Notes: generated by a model not told the origin, from the sequence alone. 64,000 nt of DNA from Anaerolineales bacterium UBA6055 (GCA_002428985.1 DIYL01000061.1:112486-176485); one strand, 5' to 3'; counted from the stretch's first letter, positions 9,501-19,182 are shown. Numbers and translations are program-made.

Positions 9501-9947
9501 TTAGGCTTCTGTTACGACCTCATCTTCTTCTTCGAGTGCTAGCTCGACAAAGTAAGTTGGTGTACTCAAAAGGCGGTGAATTGGACATTTGGTTGCAATG
9601 TCATACAGGCGGTTGAGCTGTTTTTCGTCAAGGTCACCGTGGAAGGTAATTGCCTTACGGACTTCATGCACAAAGAGGTCATCGCCCTCGTGCAATTCAT
9701 ACTCTGCGCCTTTAAAGCGTTCGTAGTCAATCTTGACGTCAACGCCTTCTAATTCCCAGCCTTTACGTTCGGCATACATTTTGGTGGTGATGGCAATACA
9801 TGATCCCAATGCACCGAGCATCATTTCGCCGGGGGTTGGGGCAGTATCGGTACCACCGTCTTCTGCTGGTTCATCAGCGTGCCATTCGTGGTCACGTACA
9901 TTGATTGTTGTTTTCATTCCGTCGCGGAGGGTAATATCTACAGGCAT
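9501..9947 (-). CDS. OsmC/Ohr-family peroxiredoxin-like protein
   Basis: 148 residues with the OsmC fold pattern. It has the two conserved cysteines used in thiol-dependent hydroperoxide reduction, Cys50 in LGALGSC and Cys121 in ATKCPIHRLL. The TPGEMMLGALG stretch is typical of the family. It is a cytoplasmic homodimeric enzyme detoxifying organic or inorganic peroxides. It lacks features that would separate Ohr from OsmC or YhfA with confidence. It is a single gene with its own terminator downstream. Confidence 0.87.
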   Translation of the reverse strand: MPVDITLRDGMKTTINVRDHEWHADEPAEDGGTDTAPTPGEMMLGALGSCIAITTKMYAERKGWELEGVDVKIDYERFKGAEYELHEGDDLFVHEVRKAITFHGDLDEKQLNRLYDIATKCPIHRLLSTPTYFVELALEEEDEVVTEA

Positions 9948-10141
9948 GGGTGTCTCCTTATTGCTAACATCGTTCTCATGTTATTTGGATGATGTGGTAT
10001 GTGCGGGTCTTACCCACGCAAGATGCGTATCAGATGAGTGATGACGTTTGTCAGCCTCACAACCCGATATTCCACATGAATATCAACAACCCAATATCAG
10101 ACGCTAAACAACAATCTCAGGAGTGTTTTTTACTGTCTCGA

Positions 10142-12895
10142 CTACTCATACCTGAGAACATTCATCACGCGTTCGCCGACAGCAACCCGTGCACTTAAGA
10201 AGGTCGCAACCCACCCGATAATTACGGATGCGATGATTAAGGCAATTGCAGTTAGACGCGCATCCGTCGGGAGTGGAATCACAATCCCACCCGCTGCTGT
10301 CAGTATGGTAATAGCGAGTATACTCGTGCCGATACCAATAATTGCACTCAATAACCCGATGACTGTCGATTCAATCAGCATGATCGTTAGGACACGGCGC
10401 GATTTTAAGCCGACCGCTTTCAATATACCGATTTGACGGCGACGCTCTAATGTCGATAAAGCGACGGTATTCGCCATAATCACAGCCGCTGCAAATAACG
10501 ATAATAACCCGACAATTGTTGGGATAGCTGCAAACTGGTCAATCAAACGGCCGATCAAACTATCAACAAAGCTCACATCCAACGAGAAGACGATAATCAC
10601 AGCCGATAATTCTGCGAGGGCTTTATTAAGTTCTTCATCCGGTACATCAAATGTAAACAGACGGAAGCGCACTGGCACTGCTGGTGGAATCACATCTGGT
10701 GGAATCAGAACCGTTACGCCTGTCAATGTCGGTATACCATCAGATTCGCCCGAAATCCCGACGACTTCAAATGTCATCTCGCCACCACGATCCATAGCGA
10801 GTGTCACCTGACTGCCTACCTGCATCCCGTATCGTTGCGCCATGTTATACGAAAGAACCATGACATTTTGTCCACGATCTTCTTCAGTGAGCATGCGCCC
10901 GGTATACATAAACGGTTGCGCTCCATAAATATCGGGATTATCCGAATTCCACACAACGAAGCTAAAGCTGGTGTTTTGGCTGACCGTTTCGTCATCAAAG
11001 CCTGTCAATACAACCCTGTATGTCGAAACTGTCGTGCGGTGGGTCACCTCCACATCACTCAGAGCATTATCAATCGCGAACTCAACAATGCCATCAGGAA
11101 TCCCCGGCACTGGGAAGACCAATACATTCCCACCAAACGAGCGCGTCAATTGAAGGTTGAGTAACTCGCGTGTTCCCTCTCCAACAAATGTGATGCCACT
11201 CAAGGCTAGCATACCCGCACTCAGGGCGAGCAAGGTAATCGCTGTGCGTAATCGATTCGTCGAGAGGTTTCGCAACGCTAACCGGAGCGTTACACTGCCG
11301 AATGTCGGGAACTTACCGATGATAAAGACAATCACCCATAAAATGCCGATCAAAATACCAAAGACAACAAATGTGCCCGCGACACCTACAACACCAACCA
11401 AATAAGGTGATGGTAGCGTAAATTCCTCGGGATTAAATTCCTCTTCTTCTTCGTTATCATCGCTGAAAAAGCCATCATCATCGTCGTCTTCAGCATCTTC
11501 TGCAAAGACCGATTGTTCTCCACTCTGGATACGATTGAGACGTTCTAGCGTTAGGTCAAAAGAAGGGCGGACGATATGCCCGACAATCAAGCCGAGGCTA
11601 ACGGTTACAAATAATAATAACCCGATAGATTGTGCGATACCCATCGCCGGAAGTTTGCTTTCATTCGGGCGCAGGATGATGTTGGGGCGGACTTGTACTG
11701 CTGTTAATATCGGTGCGACACCAAAAATCGCTGTGACAATCACACCCAATGCCAGACCAAATAGCAACGCTTCTGGATAGATGCGCCAGATAATCGGTTG
11801 TCGTAACGCCACAGACCCATACTGATTAACGAGTAGACTCAGACCAATACCGACGATAATGCCAAGCACACTCCCGATAATGCCGAGTAACATCGCTTCA
11901 GTTAAAAATAATGTTGCGACCTGTCGTGCTTTCACACCAAATGTCTTAACTGCTGCAATTTCGTTGGTACGTCGACGCACGAGCACAATCATCGTGTTCA
12001 TAATGCCGACACCACCAATGAGCAATGCACCCAAACCCATCACCACAATAAAATCACCGAGGTATTGCGAGATCAGTTCATAGCGTCGTAGCAAGTCAAA
12101 GGTTGTCAGGACTCTAGCCTCCTCATTGAAGGCTTCGATTTCAGCGACTAAGGTCTCCATCTCGTCTTCTGTTGGAGGTGACGGGAAGGTCATCCCAATA
12201 CGATTGGGGGCGTATTCTTCGTCAATAACAGCCTGAGCATTTTCTAGATCAAAGTAGGCAAACCCAAAGAACCCATTTAAAAGGTTGAGTGTGCTGGTTT
12301 CTTCGGTTGTGGCGACAATACCGCGTACAATATAAATTTCGGTTGTGCCACTGACCCGCACCTCATCACCGACGACAATTTCATTTTGTTGTGCCAGATT
12401 CTCACTGATGATGACATCATTCCCGCCTGTAAAAAGGTCACCAATTGGTGTGTCTGGAGGGTCAATCGTGCGGATGGTATGTGTTGGAGGATACGTTTGC
12501 GGGTCAATAAAATAACTACCGACAAAACTCGGTCTACCAAATTGATTTTCATTTTGTTTTGTAATCTGGAAATTATTACCACTGAGGAACGGCGAAATTT
12601 GTGCATCCTTTTCCTCTGCCCATGTGGTAATTGCCTCGAGTTCTTGTGGGGTAAACGGCCGTAAATCGCTACCAAACCCCTCAAAAATTCGATCATTAAT
12701 AATGAGCATATCGCCTTTGGTCTCGGTGCGGACGTTTTCTGTGAGTGTATCCCCAATAGCGAGTCCGAGTGTGCGTAAGGCAACAACTGTCGCTACACCA
12801 GCTGTAATACATAAAATAGCGAGTGTTGTCCAGCGTCCACCCCGTTGGATGTTGCGTAAGGCATACGTCAGATAAAATTTGAGGCGTTGAATCAT
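10142..12895 (-). CDS. MacB/FtsX-type ABC transporter permease
   Basis: 917 residues with two FtsX-like permease modules. The first has an N-terminal helix, a periplasmic MacB-type domain, and three helices around 280-410. The second repeats this in the C-terminal half, with helices around 790-915. An extremely acidic insert (about residues 460-490, containing EDDDDDGFF) lies between the modules. Proteins of this class extrude lipoproteins, peptides or lipids, or act as mechanotransmitters, with a separate ATPase. No ABC ATPase gene is adjacent. AGGA eight bases upstream supports the start. Confidence 0.87.
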   Translation of the reverse strand: MIQRLKFYLTYALRNIQRGGRWTTLAILCITAGVATVVALRTLGLAIGDTLTENVRTETKGDMLIINDRIFEGFGSDLRPFTPQELEAITTWAEEKDAQISPFLSGNNFQITKQNENQFGRPSFVGSYFIDPQTYPPTHTIRTIDPPDTPIGDLFTGGNDVIISENLAQQNEIVVGDEVRVSGTTEIYIVRGIVATTEETSTLNLLNGFFGFAYFDLENAQAVIDEEYAPNRIGMTFPSPPTEDEMETLVAEIEAFNEEARVLTTFDLLRRYELISQYLGDFIVVMGLGALLIGGVGIMNTMIVLVRRRTNEIAAVKTFGVKARQVATLFLTEAMLLGIIGSVLGIIVGIGLSLLVNQYGSVALRQPIIWRIYPEALLFGLALGVIVTAIFGVAPILTAVQVRPNIILRPNESKLPAMGIAQSIGLLLFVTVSLGLIVGHIVRPSFDLTLERLNRIQSGEQSVFAEDAEDDDDDGFFSDDNEEEEEFNPEEFTLPSPYLVGVVGVAGTFVVFGILIGILWVIVFIIGKFPTFGSVTLRLALRNLSTNRLRTAITLLALSAGMLALSGITFVGEGTRELLNLQLTRSFGGNVLVFPVPGIPDGIVEFAIDNALSDVEVTHRTTVSTYRVVLTGFDDETVSQNTSFSFVVWNSDNPDIYGAQPFMYTGRMLTEEDRGQNVMVLSYNMAQRYGMQVGSQVTLAMDRGGEMTFEVVGISGESDGIPTLTGVTVLIPPDVIPPAVPVRFRLFTFDVPDEELNKALAELSAVIIVFSLDVSFVDSLIGRLIDQFAAIPTIVGLLSLFAAAVIMANTVALSTLERRRQIGILKAVGLKSRRVLTIMLIESTVIGLLSAIIGIGTSILAITILTAAGGIVIPLPTDARLTAIALIIASVIIGWVATFLSARVAVGERVMNVLRYE

Positions 12896-13007
12896 TATGT
12901 TGTCCTATTTGACCGTCTCATAAGGCGTTTTGCCAACTCATCATACAACAGCTTCATGAAAAACTGTTAAATAATTTACGTTGATTTCTAGAATATGTCG
13001 CAAAAGT

Positions 13008-13037
13008 TGTTCTTGCTTTATTCAATTACATTATAGT
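13008..13037 (+). promoter_or_regulatory. Candidate promoter of the Nudix gene
   Basis: TTGTTC (13008-13013) and TATAGT (13032-13037) are separated by 18 bases and lie 45 bases upstream of the ATG at 13082. Confidence 0.4.
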
Positions 13038-13081
13038 ATTGTACAAAGTATACTCTTACTCTATCAGTAAACGGGAATCTG

Positions 13082-13588
13082 ATGACACAGACACAATATG
13101 AGATTGTAGCGACGCATCGTTGGTTATCTTTATGTAAAGGCTTTGAAGGTGAACCATTTATAAAGTCATCATCTGGAACATTGGTTGTACCTATAACTGA
13201 TGATGGTGATGTGTTATTTATACTAGAGCCTCGGCGAGTTAATGGAGAACTTGTTTTATCATTACCCGGCGGTGGTATAAATGCAGACGAAGACACTGCT
13301 ATATCTGCTAATCGAGAGCTCCAGGAAGAAATTGGGTTTTATGCCAATAAACTTGATTTTTTAGCTACACTCAACCCTGCCGTTCGTGTAACAGATTGGG
13401 AAGTCCATGTTTATCTTGGACGTGATCTTGTGCCGAGTAAACTAGAAGGTGATGAGTCATATGAGATTCAGGTTGAAAAGATACCATTGTCGCAATTCGA
13501 AACAGTAATTCAATCTGGAAGGTTGATGGACTCAACATTAATTGCTGCTCTCTATTTAACCCGTAGTTTTATTAACCGTGCACTGTAG
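13082..13588 (+). CDS. Nudix hydrolase (ADP-sugar pyrophosphatase-like)
   Basis: 168 residues with a complete Nudix box at 64-86 matching G-x5-E-x7-RE-U-x-EE-x-G-U (G64, E70, R78-E79, E82-E83, G85). Length and the flanking pattern (LEPRRVNGE before the box) resemble the ADP-ribose/NudE-type pyrophosphatases, which clear ADP-linked metabolites using Mg2+. The exact substrate is inferred. The ATG at 13082 has a modest GGGAA upstream. Confidence 0.88.
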   Translation: MTQTQYEIVATHRWLSLCKGFEGEPFIKSSSGTLVVPITDDGDVLFILEPRRVNGELVLSLPGGGINADEDTAISANRELQEEIGFYANKLDFLATLNPAVRVTDWEVHVYLGRDLVPSKLEGDESYEIQVEKIPLSQFETVIQSGRLMDSTLIAALYLTRSFINRAL

Positions 13589-13698
13589 GTTGCAACGCAT
13601 AATCTATCTTTTGTTATAAATCGCCAACGTGCGAACATATGGACGCCCTTTGCTTAGATCATCCGTGTTACGGTAAATCTAAAAACAAGGAGCAGACG

Positions 13699-15099
13699 AT
13701 GTTCAACTGGTTAACCCAATGGTTCACAACACGGCGCAAAACCTTACGCCCCATCGCACCCCACTTACAACGTGTCGCGGTTCATAATAGCTATCATATG
13801 AATCCGCCCATTGATACGACCTCACCGCAAGTCTATGAGCAATCGCCATGGGTTTATATCGCAATCAATCGCATTGCCGAAGCTGGTGCACTTGTGCCAC
13901 TGCATGTCTCAAAACGCGTCAGTGAACAAACCATCAGCATTGACAATCACCCGCTGGAACAATTACTGGATATGCCAAATCCAGTAACCAGCCGTTTTGA
14001 ATTATTCGAACAGACACTTGGCTCACTCGAATTGACAGGAAATGCGTATTGGTTTCTCGCTGGTAATTCACTCGGACAACCATCTGAAATTTGGGTGTTA
14101 CGCCCCGACCGTGTCACTGTTGTACCTGATCCAACTAATGTTGTGCGCGGCTATTTATACGCAATAGATGGAGAATATGTACCATTGGATGCCGTTGAGG
14201 TGGTTCACTTTAAACGCTGGCATCCAAGTAATGATTATTATGGATTGTCACCGATTGCATCTGCTCAAACCGCTATCCTGAGTGATAAACATATGGCAAA
14301 CTGGAATCGGAATACTTTTGGTCAAGATAACGGTGTGCCAGCGGGGATCGTCAATATCAAAGACTTCATTTCTGATACCGATTTTGAACGCATCAAACGC
14401 GAGTGGCGCAATAACTACGGTGGGACAGGGCGCAAGACAGCCTTTTTACGGGGTGGTGCGGTCGAATGGAAGAATATTGGGTTAAGCCATACTGACCTTG
14501 ATTTTTTGCAGGGGCGTAAAGCACAGCGTGACGAAATCCTAAATATCTTTGGCATCCCAGTCGGACTCGTCAGCGAAAATGCGACTGAAGCCAATGCCAA
14601 AGTTGCTGAACGCATCTTCATCGAGCGCACATTATATCCTAAATTGGTGCGGATCGCTCAGAAGATCACGCAGGAGCTACTCCCATTTTATGGTGATAAT
14701 CTCGTTGCTCAGTTTGAAGACATCCGACCAACCGACACGCAAGCCCGTTTAGATGAAATCCGTACAGCCTACCCACTGTTGAGTATCAACGAATTACGCG
14801 CACAATATTATCAATTGCCTCCGGTCACATGGGGCGGCTATCCTGTCGGTACAACCCCATCTGAGCCCGAAAGTACAACAGCCGATGTTGATGCGACCAA
14901 AGCTATTCAAGAGGAGCTTGCTCAATGGGAACGTTTTGCTCTCAATCGCCTCAATCAACCGCAAAATCGTCCGTTTGAAGTATCTGTGATCCCTGATGAA
15001 GTCGCTTTTGAGGTATCTGCGGGGTTACTGTTTGCCGGCGATAAAGATGCAGTCAAAGCAGTATTTGCATCAGTGCAGGACGTAGTCGTGGAATTTTAA
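13699..15099 (+). CDS. HK97-type phage portal protein
   Basis: 466 residues from the ATG at 13699, which has a strong AAGGAG six bases upstream; an earlier in-frame ATG at 13639 has none. The protein matches phage portal proteins of the HK97 group: an N-terminal YEQSPWVYIAINRIAEA segment, the conserved HFKRWHPSNDYYGLSPI region, the AFLRGG and DFLQGRKAQRDEIL motifs, and a central GIPVGLVSENATEAN. Portals form the dodecameric DNA gate of a capsid. Here no terminase, protease, capsid or tail gene is adjacent, and the reading frame is intact. It may be a prophage remnant kept in use or part of a dispersed element. Confidence 0.88.
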   Translation: MFNWLTQWFTTRRKTLRPIAPHLQRVAVHNSYHMNPPIDTTSPQVYEQSPWVYIAINRIAEAGALVPLHVSKRVSEQTISIDNHPLEQLLDMPNPVTSRFELFEQTLGSLELTGNAYWFLAGNSLGQPSEIWVLRPDRVTVVPDPTNVVRGYLYAIDGEYVPLDAVEVVHFKRWHPSNDYYGLSPIASAQTAILSDKHMANWNRNTFGQDNGVPAGIVNIKDFISDTDFERIKREWRNNYGGTGRKTAFLRGGAVEWKNIGLSHTDLDFLQGRKAQRDEILNIFGIPVGLVSENATEANAKVAERIFIERTLYPKLVRIAQKITQELLPFYGDNLVAQFEDIRPTDTQARLDEIRTAYPLLSINELRAQYYQLPPVTWGGYPVGTTPSEPESTTADVDATKAIQEELAQWERFALNRLNQPQNRPFEVSVIPDEVAFEVSAGLLFAGDKDAVKAVFASVQDVVVEF

Positions 15100-15143
15100 A
15101 TATAGACATGATGCATCTGATCGTAATATCCGGTATGTTTTTA

Positions 15144-15163
15144 GGGCGAGATATGTCTCGCCC
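15144..15163. terminator. Hairpin between portal and DUF genes
   Basis: A perfect 8-bp stem GGGCGAGA / TCTCGCCC closes a TATG loop, between two convergent genes. There is no T tract on either side, so its role as a terminator is tentative. Confidence 0.45.
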
Positions 15164-15194
15164 GCCAAATAATCTCTAAAATGTCACCAATGTT

Positions 15195-15512
15195 CTACGC
15201 ATCATCAGATGCGATACGTCGCAATTGCATCGGGGAGGTTTTGGGGAGGCGTTCAATTTCTCCACGTGCTTCTAAATCCAGTTGCACTGTTTTGCAGTAC
15301 CAACGGACAGACCCTTCTTTTGGGAATAACTCTGCTGGGAAGTCGATTCCTGCTAGATGGGCATGGATAGCTGTTTCCATATCACTGAATGTCATGCCTT
15401 TATCGGTGGGTAACACGGCATGAATCGCATCGCGGATGAGATTATACTTCTGTTCGTTGAGGTTTTCTGTATACCCCGGATGATTCACATTTTTCGCTTT
15501 GATACTCGCCAT
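15195..15512 (-). CDS. DUF6958-like small protein
   Basis: 105 residues from the ATG at 15512, chosen because AGGAGA lies eight bases upstream; an in-frame ATG at 15548 lacks such a site. The pattern (HPGYTENL, then a helix, VLPTDKGMTFSDME, then WYCKTVQLDLEARGEIER) resembles a family of small winged-helix-like cytoplasmic proteins of unknown role that I recall as DUF6958. It contains no catalytic motif. It converges on the portal gene. Confidence 0.72.
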   Translation of the reverse strand: MASIKAKNVNHPGYTENLNEQKYNLIRDAIHAVLPTDKGMTFSDMETAIHAHLAGIDFPAELFPKEGSVRWYCKTVQLDLEARGEIERLPKTSPMQLRRIASDDA

Positions 15513-15687
15513 ATTAGGTGTCTCCTCTGTTAACTCACTTATTGTCATTGTATGAGATTACGATCACCCTGACTTGCGAAATCCTGCTAATTTTGTAGAT
15601 GAGGCAAATTATTTTCACCAATCGGGAACGAATTACGGTTGGATGACGACTCTATAAGTAATACAGACATTTAACGAGGCGTTCTCT

Positions 15688-17148
15688 ATGAAACTCAAAA
15701 TCGTCCTATTTGTTACACTGATGGTTGTATTGGTCGCATGTCGTACAGATAATGCTGGTAATGCTAATGAGACAATGGTGCTCACACCTGTAAACACCCC
15801 AATACTAGCGACAAGTCCTGCGTCACAACTGGAAGATGATACAACCCCGACACAAGATCGTGAATTACTGAATACAACCGACACAGACGTGATTCGTACA
15901 AATACATCAACTATCGGCAATACTATACAACAACCTAATACAGCTGTACCATCGGCTGCCGAACCAGTCCCACAAAATATACAATGTACGGTACAAACCA
16001 ATTTACCTGTGTATACGGTTGTGGCAGGTGATACATTATTTGAAATAGCAAGTCGTGCTAATATGAGCGTTGATGATATTGTTCGCATCAACTGCCTACC
16101 AGACCGCAACACAATTACTGTCGGGCAACAACTCTACGTGACAGCCGCTATCCCACTTGAAGATAATACATCGGATACAACCAATGAAAACACGACACAG
16201 GTTGTTGGTACAGTTATAATGCCGTATCAGATCAACACAGGTAACACCTATGTCGTCAACACAAACACGACACTGACCTTACAATGGATGGGTATGCCGA
16301 CCGACCTCGGATTAACAGAAGTCGAGTTTATGTTCAGACCCGACCGTGTGGTTTACGCACCGATTTCGCTCGGGATTGATAACGATCTATCTGATGGCGC
16401 GATGATTCAACTCAATTACAATAACGCAAATGTTGAATTACGCGGGACAATCTTTGTCGGAGGGGTGAGTCCGGTAACCCGTCAAAACGTCCTGTCGGAG
16501 TCTATTCGGGTTGAACCGGATAATCGTCCGATGCGCGTTGGACCACGTGGCGCATTAAGTGTTGATCCCAATATTCAAGCAGGAACACCGGATGATTGGT
16601 CGGATTATATTGTCGAAGCTGGACAGACTGTCACTATTCGCTGGACAGGTGTAGACCCAAATGAATATAATACGTTGACCAGTGCAACGCTCTATTTCTA
16701 TCCTGATGATGGTGGTGATGGTCAAATTTGGGGACGCGATAGTGATCATGCAGATGGTTTAGATTTTATCTGGATTGTACCTAATAATACCTCTGGAAAA
16801 TTGACAGTCGAAGGCATTATAGATAACTCGTCTCGTCTCGTCTTTTCGCCTAATTTGCACGTTCGCACTTCCGATACAACACCCGAAGCCTGTCATTTTA
16901 ATCCGTTTGGAATTGGTGGCGATATACCCGTTTATGATTTAGCCGATACAGACAGTACACAAATTGGTGTTATTCAAACCGGGACGACATATCCTGTACT
17001 TTCGACAGGTGGCACTTGGTCTACAGAGTTTGGCGGGGCTGGCAAATTTTATCAAATTAGCCTTGGCGTGCCGTCCGGTTGGGTGCAAGATGGACGCGGC
17101 GAATTAATCGGGGATTGTAGCGAAATTCCAACACATGAAGTTAACTAA
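15688..17148 (+). CDS. LysM-domain lipoprotein
   Basis: 486 residues. It has a lipoprotein signal with lipobox LVAC (Cys at about residue 18), then a Thr/Asn-rich linker, then one LysM domain at about 108-152 (YTVVAGDTLFEIASRANMS), which binds N-acetylglucosamine-containing glycans such as peptidoglycan. The rest is built of two beta-sandwich-like repeats (each starting with a TVxIRWxG-type segment) and a C-terminal SH3-like region. A wall-anchored surface lipoprotein is the natural reading. A hairpin terminator follows. Confidence 0.8.
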   Translation: MKLKIVLFVTLMVVLVACRTDNAGNANETMVLTPVNTPILATSPASQLEDDTTPTQDRELLNTTDTDVIRTNTSTIGNTIQQPNTAVPSAAEPVPQNIQCTVQTNLPVYTVVAGDTLFEIASRANMSVDDIVRINCLPDRNTITVGQQLYVTAAIPLEDNTSDTTNENTTQVVGTVIMPYQINTGNTYVVNTNTTLTLQWMGMPTDLGLTEVEFMFRPDRVVYAPISLGIDNDLSDGAMIQLNYNNANVELRGTIFVGGVSPVTRQNVLSESIRVEPDNRPMRVGPRGALSVDPNIQAGTPDDWSDYIVEAGQTVTIRWTGVDPNEYNTLTSATLYFYPDDGGDGQIWGRDSDHADGLDFIWIVPNNTSGKLTVEGIIDNSSRLVFSPNLHVRTSDTTPEACHFNPFGIGGDIPVYDLADTDSTQIGVIQTGTTYPVLSTGGTWSTEFGGAGKFYQISLGVPSGWVQDGRGELIGDCSEIPTHEVN

Positions 17149-17160
17149 ATATCAAATAAA

Positions 17161-17193
17161 AAACGCCCGACTCCATCGGTCAGGCGTTTCTAT
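17161..17193. terminator. Hairpin terminator, shared
   Basis: AAACGCC (17161-17167) pairs with GGCGTTT (17183-17189), with more pairing inside (CGAC/GGTC region). It lies between the convergent lipoprotein and thioredoxin genes, with A-rich and T-rich edges. Confidence 0.7.
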
Positions 17194-17211
17194 TTGGGCT
17201 ATCTAGGTTAT

Positions 17212-17982
17212 TTACTGCTCAGGCGTTGCTTCTTCTTCATCTTCTTCAGGGATTTCAACATCAATTGCCTGTTGAATCAAGTCGCGGAACGCTGGTTCAG
17301 GGAGCGCACCGGGTTGCATGAAGATCAACTTACCTTGCTTGAAGATTGCAATTGTCGGGATGCTACGAATCTGGAATGCTTGGCTGAGGCCTGGGTTTTT
17401 GTCGGTATCAACTTTGACGATACGAACTTGACCCGCAAATTCTTCTGCCAATTTATCCAAAATTGGAGCGACCATACGACATGGGCCACACCATTCTGCC
17501 CAGAAATCAACGAGGACAGGCATATCATTGGATGCGATGATTGCTTCTTGTTCAAATGTGGTATCTGTTACAGCCATTGGTTTATCGAGTACAGCCATTG
17601 CTTTAGTCTCCTCTTGGGTTTCTTCAGGTTGTTCCTCGGCTTCGGGTTCTACTGATGCATTCGCGACAATCGCGTCTTGTATCGTCTTGATAGCTCCCGG
17701 TAAGTCACTTCCCCATGGGCGCGAACGACGGACGATCGCTTCGTCACCGTACCACCCAATCAGGAGCGATTTGTTCTGATAGTTGAACTTCTCGCTGAGG
17801 GTTGGGCTCTTTTCAGGATTGACCTCGCCAAAGATAATATCGTTATGTTCAGTTGCGGCTTTATTGAACGCCGTCTTAAAGTCGCCTCGCAGTTTGTCAT
17901 CGCCATTGGTGATCATCAACACAGTGGCTTTTGTACCAGTGATGTCTGCGAAGTTTTCATCGGTTACAGTTATAACAGTCAT
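17212..17982 (-). CDS. Tandem thioredoxin-fold protein with active C-terminal thioredoxin
   Basis: 256 residues from the ATG at 17982, which has AAGGA upstream; an in-frame start at 18042 is weaker. The first half (about 1-108) is a thioredoxin-fold domain with no CxxC. An acidic Glu/Pro/Thr linker (about 110-130) follows. The second half is a canonical thioredoxin with WCGPCRM (Cys165-Cys168) and the cis-Pro segment SIPTIAIFKQGK. The C-terminus is again acidic. It reduces disulfides in the cytoplasm, as no signal peptide is present. The inactive N-terminal domain may select substrates. Confidence 0.87.
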   Translation of the reverse strand: MTVITVTDENFADITGTKATVLMITNGDDKLRGDFKTAFNKAATEHNDIIFGEVNPEKSPTLSEKFNYQNKSLLIGWYGDEAIVRRSRPWGSDLPGAIKTIQDAIVANASVEPEAEEQPEETQEETKAMAVLDKPMAVTDTTFEQEAIIASNDMPVLVDFWAEWCGPCRMVAPILDKLAEEFAGQVRIVKVDTDKNPGLSQAFQIRSIPTIAIFKQGKLIFMQPGALPEPAFRDLIQQAIDVEIPEEDEEEATPEQ

Positions 17983-18164
17983 TGGATATCCTTGTTTGCT
18001 CTCAAATCGGTTTGGGTTGTCTTGGATCCATAGTTTAATCAACCCTGATTGATTTGTCTTGTGTTTCCGTCTCGCTATTATGACGCATCACCATCCAGCA
18101 ACCTTACGCCGATGATGCGACTATAATAAATATCCTACATAGTCAGACAAACCAACAAGTGATA

Positions 18165-18692
18165 TTAGGTCAAATCTTGTGAATGTTTGTCGATACCTAA
18201 TGCCGACATAATCGTATTGTGGTGATGTTGAATTTCCGGCTCAACATCTAGTGCCCGCGTTTGTTGTATCCATGTGATGAGTGGCAACAGGCTCATCACT
18301 AGCACGATGATCAGGATCATTGCGACCCACAGCGTACTATTTGTCCCGCACAAAATCGTCGGGAGGGTTAAAAGTGCTGATGCAAGTAACGACATCACGA
18401 CGAATAACACCACCCAGGTATCGGTTCGGACTGTCAGACGTTGTAGACGGTAATTGTCGATAAGCGTGCCAGTTCCTCCCCAACGCCGTAACGTTCCGTG
18501 AATTTCATATGCAATCATCGGAAACTTAACCGATTTAATGCGTCGGATACGAAAATTTACCTGATTATCATCAATCGATGTAAATGTAATCTCTCGACGT
18601 TTTAGCTCACGTAAGCGACGTTTACAATCTTCTAATTGATAGGGGGATTCAAGTCGCTCCTGCTTCGGGAAAATAATTTTGGGTTTTAACAT
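18165..18692 (-). CDS. Two-TM membrane protein, unknown function
   Basis: 175 residues. The chosen ATG at 18692 follows the upstream stop by four bases; an overlapping start at 18734 is possible. A basic N-terminal region leads to two transmembrane helices at about 100-150 and a cytoplasmic tail. No family is recognised. It is the second gene of a pair with 18697-19182. The two share a layout (soluble basic domain, strand-rich segment, two helices, short tail), which suggests an old duplication or a hetero-oligomer. Confidence 0.65.
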   Translation of the reverse strand: MLKPKIIFPKQERLESPYQLEDCKRRLRELKRREITFTSIDDNQVNFRIRRIKSVKFPMIAYEIHGTLRRWGGTGTLIDNYRLQRLTVRTDTWVVLFVVMSLLASALLTLPTILCGTNSTLWVAMILIIVLVMSLLPLITWIQQTRALDVEPEIQHHHNTIMSALGIDKHSQDLT

Positions 18693-18696
18693 CTGG

Positions 18697-19182
18697 CTAT
18701 GCCTGCCAAGTTGCCATGCTGGTTTGCTTTTCAAGCATGCGCTCTAGTAATTCTTGGAGGCGTAATTGATCACCCTTGCGGACTTCATCGCTGAATGTTG
18801 ACCAGAAGACCGTAAAAATAAGACCTGCAACACCGGGTACACTGGCAATTGGCAATAAGTTTGCAGGGAGTACCCCCATCAATATGAGCGTAATACTAAG
18901 CCCGATAAGCGGTACCAGCCACGTACTTTTACTAGATAATCCATAGGTCTTATATTCTACACGCAGATTTTGCCCCTGTGTGCGCGTAATTTTACCTTTG
19001 CAATGGGCAAGTGTTAGGTTCGGGACGATTGGGAACTCTTGGAGTAAATTTAAGATAAATTCTGACGAATGGGAATCGGCTTCGTTGAGGTTGATGTGTA
19101 CGCCACGTACCTTTGCATGTTTGAGGCGATCTGTTGCAACGTTATACGGGAGGGGAGAATAAAAATTTTGTGTATGTGCCAT
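18697..19182 (-). CDS. Two-TM membrane protein, unknown function
   Basis: 161 residues with two adjacent transmembrane helices at about 88-132 (hydrophobic stretch STWLVPLIGLSITLILMG and the next segment), a soluble N-terminus and a charged coiled-coil-like C-terminus (LRLQELLERMLEKQ). No known family is recognised. The downstream gene begins four bases after this stop, so the two are probably co-translated. Confidence 0.65.
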   Translation of the reverse strand: MAHTQNFYSPLPYNVATDRLKHAKVRGVHINLNEADSHSSEFILNLLQEFPIVPNLTLAHCKGKITRTQGQNLRVEYKTYGLSSKSTWLVPLIGLSITLILMGVLPANLLPIASVPGVAGLIFTVFWSTFSDEVRKGDQLRLQELLERMLEKQTSMATWQA

